Below, in pieces: positions 48,101 to 58,424 of a DNA stretch of 64,000 bases. The position numbers and the translations under genes were made by a program. The notes under the pieces are model-generated. The model was given only the letters and a program-made list of their open reading frames with translations, did no database searches and had not been told where the DNA came from. The stretch covers positions 48,587,390 to 48,651,389 of the forward strand of contig CM053267.1 in NCBI GenBank assembly GCA_028583415.1. The letters run 5' to 3'. Origin of the DNA: Protea cynaroides (lineage: Eukaryota > Streptophyta > Magnoliopsida > Proteales > Proteaceae). Every line of letters starts with the position of its first letter. The first letter of the stretch is position 1.

Positions 48101-48384
48101 TCACCCACACTGCCTTTACTTATGTGCATGGGGATACCCTTACCTTCCTTTTTAAAGAAATTTGTCAACTCCGAAACATCTATGTCACCCTATATATCTC
48201 TGTAACTTCCATTTGGCATCTCAGTCCTGATAGAAAAGGTCACATTTCTACCATCTGGAATGTTAGATAGCACTGTACAATACACATCATAAACCACATC
48301 AATCCAACCATACAGATCTTCATCGACTAACTTCACTTCAGTGCGATCCTCGCACATGTAATATATGCTGACTTTATCACTCAT
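45183..48384 (-). pseudogene. MuDR-type transposase, three exons, three in-frame stops
   Basis: Exon 1 is 48384-46546, exon 2 46429-45431 and exon 3 45347-45183, all phase 0 with GT..AG introns. Domains in order: an N-terminal region; a charged Asp/Glu/Lys linker with a duplicated ~60-codon unit; a WRKY-GCM1/MuDR-type DNA-binding zinc domain (VCSTEGCPW ... HSC); and the MULE catalytic domain. The catalytic domain shows GIDGCHLKG, AMDANNGLFPIA, SWTWFL, then MSDKQKGL across the first splice and HQRLCCRHL. These are followed by a SWIM zinc finger (CEC...GLPCKHA), a CCHC knuckle (CSYCTRIGHNSRTC) and a Gln/Ser/Arg-rich tail. Active proteins cut and paste the element in the nucleus. Stops lie at 48190-48192 (TAG), 47521-47523 (TAG) and 45857-45859 (TGA). 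Between them the frame is fully open, so inactivation looks recent. Confidence 0.9.
47525..47880 (-). repeat. In-frame tandem duplication in the transposase linker
   Basis: Two units of about 188 and 168 bases, meeting near 47712, both encode STTADxAPLxRKKT and KPVRKDKDKE followed by an acidic DDGDEDN end. The first unit has TGG where the second has the stop TAG, so the duplication directly shows a G to A nonsense change. Confidence 0.9.
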
Positions 48385-48440
48385 TATGCTATTTATATGA
48401 AGAAAAAAAAAAGCAGTTAGAATCTATTAAAATGATTGAT

Positions 48441-48705
48441 ATAACTAAGCAAACTTTCTATTAAAATGATTGATGTTTTCTTTCAAAAATTTTCTAAAGT
48501 AGTGATGTTTTTTAATCCTACAAAAGTGATGTTTCCAAACAATAGTGCTGGGGAATGATTTGGTCCCCAGCATGATATAACTAAGCAAACTTTCTATTAA
48601 AATGATTGATGTTTTGTTTCAAAAAATTTCTAAAGTAGTGATGGTCCTACGAAAGTGATGTTTCCAAACAATAGTGCTGGGGAATGATTTGGTCCCCAGC
48701 ACTAC
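48441..48705. repeat. Two ~135-bp direct repeats upstream of the transposase, each with a hairpin
   Basis: Units begin ATAACTAAGCAAACTTTC at 48441 and 48577. Each ends with TGCTGGGGA and TCCCCAGCA facing each other across a short spacer (near 48546 and 48681). GTGATGTTTCCAAACAATAG text recurs again at 48800. They lie between the start codon at 48384 and the right terminal repeat, where promoter or transposase-binding repeats would be expected; the role is inference. Confidence 0.8.
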
Positions 48706-49579
48706 TGTTTCCAGACCACTGTCAAGATAATAAAGAATTTGTTAAGTAGTGATGTTTTCAGACATTTTGTAAAGGAGCAGTTTATAAGCACTACAATACT
48801 GATGTTTCCAAACAATAGTGATGTTTCCAAACATTTGAACATTTCCATGAAAATTAAGATTAAAAAATAGAGAAAGCATTAGGGAAGGGGACAAACACCA
48901 CTATCGAGAGAACAAAATAGAAAGAAATTTGAAAGAATAAAGAATGGATAAGAAACGCATAAAAAAGGTTAGAAAACAGATTCCCACAGATTAACAATGA
49001 ACTAACCTTACTGTCGAGGAATCGACAAAAGTTATGTCGTACCGTCGGTCGTCGAATTTGAACCCACTCCTTCACTGTGATGGAATAAATAAAGATTCAA
49101 TTCATAACTATATAATGTTTGGAGGCAACTGACTGTGGTAATTTCATATTAGGGTTTCATACCTGAAGATTGGGAAAAATATACAAATGGAGGTTCGTGC
49201 AATCTCTGATAGGGAGGGGGCTTCCGATCGTCGTCTGATGTCAAATCTTTGCCCTAAAAAATTTATGGCTTCTGTAAGACCCGCACTCCGTAAACCCGGT
49301 CTAAACCTTGGTTTTGTGTCGTGACAGGTCTTCGATCATTACCGGGCCAGACGGGACGAGCGGATGACAACCAGGTACGAAATCGGACCAAAGACGACCA
49401 ATTAAACCTGATTTCAGGTTGACCGGTCGATGGTACCGGTCTTGGTACCGGTCGACCGGTATGGCCTGGGCAGCTATGTGCGGGAATCTGGAAATTGGTC
49501 TCTGCAGGTCCCACTTTCCTGATTTCGAATCCTAGAAGTTTCCTAATCCTAGTAGGGTTACTAAACCCTATTTTTAGCC

Positions 49580-51107
49580 TATAAATACACCCTTAAGCCT
49601 CCTCAAATCCTTTCCATTATCTCTCACAAACCCTAGAGAAGAGAAAGAGGTGGGAAAGGAGAAGGAGCTAAGAAGAAGAAGAAGGTGCCGCCATTACCGT
49701 TCGACGAAGCTCACGCTACGCTGGTCAACGGTAAGTGTTTTAACTATTCTTCTTATCCTATGTTAGTTTTGTGGGTGGATCAATACCATGCAAAATAGGT
49801 ATTGATCTAAAACCCTATCTGAACCTTAAAACCCTAAGTTGTCGTCAAGCCCTAGATTTGAGTTTCGAGATGATATTCATCGAAACGAGACTCGAATGAG
49901 TTGGGGATAACTCTCACTCTAAGTTTAGACTTAGAATGGATAGGAGAAACCCTGAAAATCTATGTAGAGTGATCGACGGAAGTCTACAAATCAAGTGTAT
50001 GGTCTTCCGGAGACATACCGGTCGACCATACCGGTTGACAGTCTGTTCACAGTGTTGCGACCGGTATGGTGAGACCGGTCAGCTCTGAAAGACTGGTTTT
50101 GGATTTTGGTTGGTTTCCGACCAACATGAAACCTTAAGAAAATATTCTAATGAAACCCTAATATTATGTAGGACTTTGTGATAGCACATTTGGATCTTGC
50201 GACGTGGAGCAAGCTAACAAACGATCGTCAGGTAAGGGAATCTAACCTAAACCTAATAATTAAGGAACAGTAAATCTTTGTTAATCACTTGAATAAACAT
50301 GATGTGATGTTTGTGCATATTCACATGCCATCCTTTACTTTCAGTTATTATTACTGTTCATACATTGTTAGGATGTGATTGTTAGGCATGTGATTGTTTT
50401 CGTTAGTGTGTGGAGTGGGGCATGGGCCTAGGATCGCTCTTCACATTAGCACCTTTTGTAGTATTCTGTCTTAACATGCTCAGTACGGGTGGGGCATTAG
50501 GGGAAGGTCGTGGTACGGTGGTCTCCGATATTGATGTTGCCATGGCCACTGTTATGTGGTACTGTGGTCTCCGAGTCGATGCTGGCTTGTCCACGATGCT
50601 TTAGCTCTATCTCTATGCCGTAGGGAGTTATGTTGGGATAGGGTCTACCTGCGTTATGTTTCTATCCTAGTGAGTTAGTTGCGGATAGGGCATCAGGGGA
50701 GGTGTGGGAATGTCTTAGCTCTATCTTTATGCCGTAGACGGCTGTGCTGGGATAGAGCATACATTGATGACATATAGGATTGGTTAGTTGCGAGCCCAGT
50801 TTACGAGCCCCGGCCGTAGGGGGCTTAGGTCCCGGTATGGGTAGAGTATCGGGAGGTACGGGGTATCTTAGCTCTATCTCTATTCCATGATGGGTGCATG
50901 TGGGCCAATGGGGGTGTGATCCATGAGGTGCCACACACTCGTGTATAGAGGTGCGGGGGCCACCAAACCTTTCTATAGCACATTGCAAACTTATAGCCAG
51001 ACCACAGTATAAAACTGATTGTTACTCATGCATAATATTGTGAAATTATATGTTTGTCTTACTGAGTTGTGTTGTGAGCTCACCCTTTGTGTACACATTG
51101 TTTTTAG
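49580..51107 (+). promoter_or_regulatory. LTR promoter and splice-like leader layout
   Basis: A TATAAATA box at 49580 is followed by a purine-rich leader that ends CAACG|GTAAGTG (junction 49730/49731). A 60-base exon-like block runs from GTAG at 50171 to TCAG|GTAAGG at 50231/50232. A TTTTTAG acceptor-like site at 51107 then leads into the open frame with the 33-codon end. The same sites are kept in the other plus-strand LTRs (13840, ~13972, ~14480-14540; 56474, ~56626, ~57063-57123). Splicing is predicted, not shown. Confidence 0.5.
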
Positions 51108-51139
51108 GTGTTGATGCAGGTTATACTGTTGATGATTAC

Positions 51140-51241
51140 ATGAATGCTCCGGCGTATGGAGGTGTTGCTGCTCTGGATGTGCAAGCAGGAGAGGACGAGC
51201 ATGACGCTTCATGCGAGTGCCCCTTCTGTGTGTACCTTTGA
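51140..51241 (+). CDS. 33-codon LTR-embedded frame with CxCxxC end
   Basis: ATG to TGA, 33 codons: MNAPAYGG, Ala-rich turn, acidic GEDEHD, then CECPFC and three residues. The frame stays open upstream through VDAGYTVDDY and a hydrophobic stretch (VLLSCVV...YTLFLG), so a longer product is possible. It ends 283 bases before the LTR end, a distance shared by all copies. Confidence 0.5.
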   Translation: MNAPAYGGVAALDVQAGEDEHDASCECPFCVYL

Positions 51242-51527
51242 TCGGATTTTATTTATTTCTTTATTTATTTTTGGTTGGATTAAATGGGTGTATGGATATT
51301 ATTTTATGTGTTTGAATTTGGATAATGGGATATTTATTTAAATTATCAATAGATACTCAGTTCATTCTATTTAAAGTCTTCCGCTGTATATTTATATTCT
51401 GATTGTGGTTATGTGTAATGGTTTGTATGAGTGGACACGGCCTATTAGAGATCCTGGTGTGAACCGTTGGTTCATTGACAGTTCACTCACACCATTCTGG
51501 TTGGATCAGAATTGGGGTGTGACAACT

Positions 51528-51539
51528 TGGTATCAGAGC
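51528..51539 (+). promoter_or_regulatory. Primer-binding site, initiator-Met tRNA
   Basis: TGGTATCAGAGC three bases after the 5' LTR. Confidence 0.92.
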
Positions 51540-51840
51540 TCTTGGGCTCTGTCTACAGACTATATTACACTTAACTGTGTCGATGAACTGAGTTAGGAAA
51601 TATTAAAAAAAAATTAATACAAACACACCCTAAGCATTGTTTGATACCTGAGATGGACTAAGAAAGAGAATAATGTACTATACTAAATGTGGAACTTAAA
51701 ATTTACACATGCACTAGTTAGGAAAAAAAAACATGAAAACTTTCATTAAATAAGAAAACAAGTATCAAATGAAGTAGTGCTACAGGGTACAGTCCACAAA
51801 CCGGACAGTTACCCTGTTATATAAATAGTCATATGCAGAG

Positions 51841-52540
51841 GAGGAAAAGGTTTTATTTGCCACTCATATGCTGAAAGAAGATGCAAATGCTTGGTGGAAT
51901 TCTACACAAGCATACCTGGAGAATAAGTATACACTAGTGGATTGGGAAGTGTTTAAAACTGCCTTCTTCGATAAATATATTACAAAGAGTTTCAGAGATT
52001 AAATGGAGAAGGAGTTCCTCAACCTACAGCAATCTCAGTCGACCGTGGATGCTTATCAGCAGAGGTACGAAGAGTTATTTTTCTTCGCACTGGCAAGTAT
52101 GCAAGAAGAAGAGACCAAGACACATAGGTTCACCATGGGACTACGTGGGAGCATCAGAGAGCACATATTGGGTTTGGACAAGAAGATCTACAATGAGGCT
52201 GTGCAGGTTGCGAGGGTGATAGAGTCCAGTCAGAGGGACAGCTTCTTTGCTCAGAATAGGGGAGTGAAGAGACCTGCTAGTGAGAGTTTGGGTGGCGGTA
52301 ATACTAGACCATTCCGCCCATACAGGGCTCAGACCGCTACAGTGCCTGCAAGGAACAATGCGGCACCACCTGTGCCACAGAATGCCGGATACAACCCGAA
52401 TATAAAGTGTTTCAACTGCCAGCAAGTGGGTCATATTGCAAGGACCTGCACTCTACCTAAGAAGCAACCGCCCCAGCAAGGAAAAGTTTATGTGGTCACC
52501 ACTGAAGAGGCAGTTGTATCACCTGATGTGGTCACTGGTA
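51841..52540 (+). pseudogene. Tekay gag, N-terminus missing, one stop
   Basis: The frame opens at EEKVLFATHML and ANAWWNS, then WEVFKTAFFDKY, all in the retrotransposon Gag capsid pattern. A TAA at 52000-52002 interrupts it, and it continues QSTVDAYQQRYEEL to a zinc knuckle CFNCQQVGHIARTC at 52408-52449 (CX2CX4HX4C). The usual ~100-residue N-terminal part is absent; 51540-51840 is unrelated AT-rich sequence with a stretch of A. Between the knuckle and protease, 52540-52620 breaks the frame with AT-rich text resembling a small insertion. Confidence 0.88.
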
Positions 52541-52620
52541 TAACTTTATCCCTTACTATTTGGCTTACTATTTTTCATTTGTGTGTATGCGCATATATAA
52601 CTAAGGGATGATAGAAAATT

Positions 52621-55600
52621 CCAGGAATTGTAAATGTAGCTGGTATACCCGCCAGAGTATTATTTGACTCCAGGGCCACGCACTCCTTTGTTTCTATTTC
52701 TTTTGGGAAGCGAATGGAATTACCAATCAAGCATTTGAACCCAAGCTTGATAGTTCGCTCTCCACCAGGAGTCGAAGTGGCTTTGACCGAATATTATGGA
52801 CCATGTACTGTATGTATTGAGGGCCGAGACTTAGAAGCAAACCTAGTACTACTTGAGATGGCAGACTTTGATGTCATCCTGGGAATGGATTGGCTAGGCC
52901 GTCATTCAGTCGTCCTTTTATGTGGTGAAAGGAAGCTTGTGCTTACTGACAAAGAGGGAAGGGAGTATAGCTTCGCTGGGATCAAGCTATCTAGGAAGCG
53001 AAAGCTGATTCTCTCCGCCCTAAAAGCTAAAAGATGCTTAGAGAAGGGGGGAGTGGGTTATCTAGTATCTGTAGTCGACACCACTGCGGAGGTGCCAAAG
53101 ATGGAAGATCTAGAGGTGGTACGAGAGTTTCCAGATGTATTTCCAGAAGATCTTCCAGGTTTACCACCAGACAGGGCTACAGAATTTGTGATAGACCTTA
53201 TGCCAGGTTCGGCGCCGGTGTCTAAAGCACCATACAGGATGGCCCCTACCGAGTTAAAGGAGTTGAAGACCCAGTTACAAGAATTGTTGGATAAGGGTTT
53301 CATACGACCTAGCATATCACCTTGGGGAGCACCGGTATTATTTGTCAAGAAGAAAGATGAAAGTGTACAGCTATGTATTGACTACCGTGAGCTGAACAAG
53401 TTGACGATCAAGAATCGGTACCCTTTGCCTAGGATCGATGATTTGTTTGACCAGTTACAGGGTGCAAAGGTTTTCTCAAAGATCGATCTCCGATCAGGGT
53501 ATCACCAATTGAAGATCAAGGCCGGATATATTCCGAAGACTGCTTTCAGGACGAGGTATGGGCATTATGAGTTTCTAGTTATGTCTTTCGGGTTGACCAA
53601 TGCTCCAGCATCGTTTATGGAACTGATGAACCGAGTGTTTCATGATATGTTGGACACTTCGGTCATCGTATTCATCGATGACATATTGATCTACTCTAAG
53701 GACATGGAGACTCATACAACACATTTGAGGGCAGCCCTCCAACGGCTGAGACAGGAGAAGCTTTATGCTAAGTTCAAGAAGTGTGAATTTTGGCTGAAGG
53801 AAGTGGCTTTCTTGGGCCATGTAGTATCTGAAGATGGTATCAAGGTTGATCCAAGCAAGATAGCTGCTATAGTAGGATGGGAAGCACCAAAATCTGTTGC
53901 GGAAGTTCGTAGTTTTCTTGGGTTGGCTGGTTATTATAGAAGATTCGTGGAAGATTACTCCAGGATCGTTGTTCCACTCACCAGATTGACCAAGAAGGGA
54001 GAGAAATTCATATGGACAGATGAGTGTGAGAAGTGCTTTCAGACTTTGAAGTCAAGACTAGTCTCTGCACCTATCTTGACCATCCCAGAACCAAGCGTAC
54101 CATTTATTTTATATACGGATGCTTCGGGGTTGGGTATCGGGTGTGTATTGGTGCAAGGAGAACAAGTGATTGCTTACGCATCAAGACAGTTAAAGGAGCA
54201 TGAGAAGAACTATCCTACGCATGACTTGGAGCTAGCAGCGGTTATACATGCAATCAAGACTTGGAGACACTACTTTTACGGTGAAAAGTTCCAGATCAAG
54301 TTAGATCACAAGAGCTTAACTTATCTCTTTACTCAGAAGGATCTGAATATGAGACAGAGGAGATGGCTGGAATTATTAAAAGATTATGATTGTGACATCC
54401 AGTATCATCCGGGTAAAGCAAATGTCGTGACTGACGCCTTAAGCAGGAAGTGGGCATCGAAACCTGAGGCAGGACTAAGTACAAATGCTGCATTGTGTGC
54501 CGTAGCCTCTAGTTCAATCGAAGGTGATGAAGAGCATATAATTGAAACTGCAGAAGATCCAGTTGAGCAAGGCTTGATTCATAAGTTCACTATGATGTTC
54601 GCCGCATTGAAGATCTTACCGGATCTAGTTGATGAAGTCAAGGTAGCAATCCTACAGGATCCATATCTTAAGACAGTGCAAGAAGACTTAGAAAAGGGTA
54701 CGAGCAATCCTGACTTTACCTTGGATTCAGACAAGGTGCTCAAGTATCGCGGAAGGTTATGTATACCTGAGAGTGAGGACTGCGATATTAGAGACCGAGT
54801 TATGACTGAAGCTCATTACACTCCATATTCAGTACATCCAGGAAGTACCAAGATGTATCATGATTTAAGAAGACTATATTGGTGGAGGGGTATGAAAGCT
54901 GATATAGCTCGCTTCGTGTTCCAGTGTTTGAATTACCAACAAGTTAAAGTGGAAAGGCAGAGACCCGCAGGTTTACTACAGCCATTACCGGAACCTGCGT
55001 GGAAGTGGGATTGTATTACTATGGATTTCGTCACTGGCCTACCTTTGACACCAAGGTCAGTGGATGCAGTTTGGGTTATAGTAGATCGACTCACCAAGAC
55101 AGCTCGATTTATTGCGGTTAGACCTCAGTATACCATGGAGAAGCTGGCCAAGCTATATGTTGATAATATAGTCAGACTTCATGGCGTCCCGAGAGTATAG
55201 TATCCGACAGAGATCCCCGTTTTACATCAAAGTTCTGGGAAGGATTACAGAAAGCTATGGGAACAAAGTTGAAGTTCAGTACAGCTTTTCACCCTCAGAC
55301 GGACGGACAGTCAGAGCGAACTATTCAAATTTTGGAAGATATGCTCCGAGGTTGTGCAATAGATTTCAAGGGAGCTTGGGATGAGAAGCTATCACTTATC
55401 GAGTTTTCTTACAATAACAGTTATCAGGCTACAATTCAGATGGCCCCATATGAAGCACTCTATGGGAAGAAGTGTCGTACACCTCTGTTATGGAATGAAG
55501 TGGGGGAAAGAAGAATTATAGGACCGGAGTTTGTTGAAGAAACTTGTCGAGTGATTGATCAAATCAAGGAGAGAGTAAAGACGGCTCAAGTTCGACAGAA

Positions 55601-56099
55601 GCACTATGTGGATAATCGACGTCGAGATCTGGAGTTTGCAGTGGGTGACAAGGTATTCTTGAAAGTATCACCGGTGCGAGGTCTGAAACGGTTTGGTAAG
55701 AAGGGGAAGCTTTGCCCCAGGTATGTGGGACCATATGAGATATTGAATCGACGTGGTAATGTAGCATATCAATTGGCTCTACCACCATCTATGTCCAGTG
55801 TTCATAATGTGTTCCATGTATCATTACTGAAGAAGTATGTCAGAGATCCATCGCACATCTTGACCGCTGATCCCCCAGACTTGACTGAAGACTTAACTTT
55901 CGAAGTGGTGCCTGTAATGCTCTCAAGTCAAAAATTTCAGCAACTTCGAACCAAGGATATCCATTATGTGAAGGTGCATTGGAGAAGCCAAAATATGGAG
56001 GAAATTACTTGGGAAGAAGAGAGCGCGATGAGGAAGGAGTACCCTAACCTTTTCGACGATCAAGGTACGCTCAAATTTCGAGGCCGAAATTTCTTTTAA
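52621..56099 (+). pseudogene. Tekay pol: protease, reverse transcriptase, RNase H, integrase, chromodomain
   Basis: The long frame (ATG 52714, open from 52621, to 55200) followed by a second from about 55195 to 56099 covers the gypsy order PR-RT-RH-IN. Protease has DSRATHSF where DSGATHSF is expected (52666 on). Reverse transcriptase has FIDDILIYS (53671). RNase H has LYTDASG (54112). The integrase zinc region has the His pair but CLNY where the second Cys (CxxC) is normal (54924-54935). A one-base loss at about 55194 lies just before the second catalytic Asp. The second frame has FHPQTDGQSE with the catalytic Glu, the GKKGKLCPRYVGPY element and a C-terminal chromodomain (YVKVHW, ITWEEE). Enzymes would copy element RNA to DNA in cytoplasmic particles and integrate it. 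Confidence 0.92.
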
Positions 56100-56165
56100 G
56101 GGTGGGGGAGTTGTAGAACCTATATACATATTTCGGGACGAAATTTCTTTTAAGGATGGTGGAGT
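56085..56165 (+). promoter_or_regulatory. Doubled polypurine-tract region
   Basis: GAAATTTCTTTTAAGG followed by (G/A)TGG(G/T)GGAGTTGTA occurs twice, the second time directly before the 3' LTR. The truncated copy at 13440-13540 shows the same doubling, so it predates both copies. Confidence 0.8.
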
Positions 56166-58419
56166 TGTAAGACCCGCACTCCGTAAACCCGGTCTAAACC
56201 TTGGTTTTGTGTCGTGACAGGTCTTCCGATCATTACCGGGCCAGACGGGACGAGCGGATGACAACTAGGTACGAAATCGGACCAAAGACGACCAATTAAA
56301 CCTGATTTCAGGTTGACCGATCGATGGTACCGGTCTTGGTACCGGTCGACCGGTATGGCCTGCGCAGCTATGTGCGAGAATTTGGAAATTGGCCTCTGCG
56401 GGTCCCACTTTCCTGATTTCAAATCCTAGAAGTTTCTTAATCCTAGTAGGGTTAGTAAACCCTATTTTTAGCCTATAAATACACCCTTAAGCCTCCTCAA
56501 ATCCTTTCTATTATCTCTCGCAAACCCTAGAGAAGAGAAAGAGGTGGGAAAGGAGAAGGAGCTAAGAAGAAGAAGAAGGTGCCGCCATTACCGTTCGACG
56601 AAGCTCACGCTACGCCGGTTAACGGTAAGTGTTTTAACTATTCTTCTTATCCTATGTTAGTTTTGTGGGTGGATCAATACCATGCAAAGTAGGTATTGAT
56701 CTAAAACCCTATCTGAACCTTAAAACCCTAAGTTGCCGTCAAGCCCTAGATTTGAGTTTCGAGATGATATTCATCGAAACGAGACTCGAATGAGTTGGGG
56801 ATAACTCTCACTCCAAGTTTAGACTTAGAATGGATAGGAGAAACCCTGAAAATCTATGTAGAGTGATCGACGGAAGTCGACAAATCAAGTGTATGGTCTT
56901 CCGGAGACATACCGGTCGACCATATCGGTTGACAGTCTTCACAGTTCTGCGATCGATATGGTGAGACCGGTCAGCTCTGAAAGACTGGTTTTGGATTTTG
57001 GTTGGTTTCCGACCAACATGAAACCTTAAGAAAATATTCTAATGAAACCCTAATATTATGTAGAACTTTGTGATAGCACGTTTGGATCTTGCGACGTGGA
57101 GCAAGCTAACAAACGATCGTCAGGTAAGGGAATCTAACCTAAACCTAATAATTAAGGGACAGTAAATCTTTGTTAATCACTTGAATAAACATGATGTGAT
57201 GTTTGTGCATATTCACATGTCATCATTTACTTTCAGTTATTATTACTGTTCATACATTGTTAGGATGTGATTGTTAGGCATGTGATTGTTTTCGTTAGTG
57301 TGTGGAGTGGGGCATGGGCCTGGGATCGCTCTTCACATTAGCACCTTTTGTAGTATTCTGTCTTAACATGCTCGGTACGGGTGGGGCATCAGGGGAAGGT
57401 CGTGGTACGGTGGTCTCCGATATTGATGTTGGCCTGGCCACTGTTATGTGGTACTGTGGTCTCCGAGTCGACGTTGGCTTGTCCACGATGCTTTAGCTCT
57501 ATCTCTATGCCGTAGGGAGTTATGTTGGGATAGGGTCTACCTGCGTTATGTTTCTATCCTAGTGAGTTAGTTGCGGATAGGACATCAGGGGAGGTGTGGG
57601 AATGCCTTAGCTCTATCTTTATGCCATAAACGGCTGTGCTGGGATAGAGCATACATTGATGACATATAGGATTGGTTAGTTGCGAGCCCAGTTTGCGAGC
57701 CCTGGCCAGTAGGGGCTTAGGTACTGGTATGGGTAGAGTATCAGGGGAGGTACGGGGGTATCTTAACTCTATCTCTATTCCATGATGGGTGCATGTGGAC
57801 CAATGGGGGTGTGATCCATGAGGTGCCACACACTCGTGTATAGAGGTGCGGGGGCCACCAAACCTTTTTATAACACATTGCAAACTTATAGCCAGACCAC
57901 AGCATAAAACTAATTGTTACTCATGCATAATATTGTGAAATTGTCTGATTGTCTTACTGAGTTGTGTTGTGAGCTCACCCTTTGTGTACACATTGTTTTT
58001 AGGTGTTGATGCAGGTTATACTGTTGATGATTACATGAACGCTCCGGCGTATGGAGGTGTTGCTGCTCTGGATGTGCAAGTAGGAGAGGACGAGCATGAC
58101 GCTTCATGCGAGTGCCCTTTCTGTGTGTACCTTTGATCGGATTTTATTTATTTCTTTATTTATTTTTGGTTGGATTAAATGGGTGTATGGATATTATTTT
58201 ATGTGTTTGAATTTGGATAATGGGATATTTATTTAAATTATCAATAGATACTCAGTTCATTCTATTTAAAGTCTTCCGTTGTATATTTATATTCTGATTG
58301 TGGTTATGTGTAATGGTTTGTATGAGTGGACACAGCCTATTCGAGATCCTGGTGTGAACCGTTGGTTTAATGATGGTTCACTCACACCATTCTGGTTGGA
58401 TCAGAATTGGGGTGTGACA
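56166..58419 (+). repeat. Tekay 3' LTR
   Basis: 2254 bp, same landmarks as the 5' LTR: TATAAATA at 56474 and palindrome blocks near 56320-56360 and 56905-56970. Confidence 0.95.
58035..58136 (+). CDS. 33-codon LTR-embedded frame with CxCxxC end
   Basis: Same length and ends as the copy at 51140 with one amino-acid change (A to V in the middle). As one element's two LTRs start identical, this copy adds little independent evidence. Confidence 0.5.
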   Translation: MNAPAYGGVAALDVQVGEDEHDASCECPFCVYL

Positions 58420-58424
58420 GCTTC

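Larger units (their letters stand above)
49273..51524 (+). repeat. Tekay 5' LTR
   Basis: TGTAAGACCC to GGGGTGTGACA. Palindrome blocks with GGTACCGG, ACCGGT and GGTCGACC lie at 49430-49475 and 50010-50085. The motif TTAGCTCTATCTCTATGCC recurs at about 50600, 50690 and 50870. Confidence 0.95.
49273..58419 (+). mobile_element. Tekay-type Ty3/gypsy chromovirus, structurally complete
   Basis: LTRs of 2252 and 2254 bp flank a 4.6-kb interior with primer site, gag remnant, one long pol frame and polypurine tract. The flanks GCTTC (49268-49272) and GCTTC (58420-58424) are a perfect 5-bp duplication. The two LTRs differ at roughly nine places in their first 240 bases, so insertion is not very recent. 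The integrase C-terminal chromodomain marks the chromovirus group. It sits inside the MULE, between the transposase start and the right terminal repeat. Lesions in gag, protease and integrase make it inactive by itself. Confidence 0.95.

Noticed and set aside
50403..50604. Paired 63/64-codon frames on opposite strands, repeated at 57295-57496
   Set aside because: Present in both LTRs of one element, so conservation is only shared ancestry; the frame is not kept in the LTR at 13541.
52714..55200. Endogenous pararetrovirus pol
   Set aside because: Gene order PR-RT-RH-IN with a chromodomain, LTRs, primer site and 5-bp duplication identify a Ty3/gypsy retrotransposon; pararetroviruses lack integrase and LTRs.
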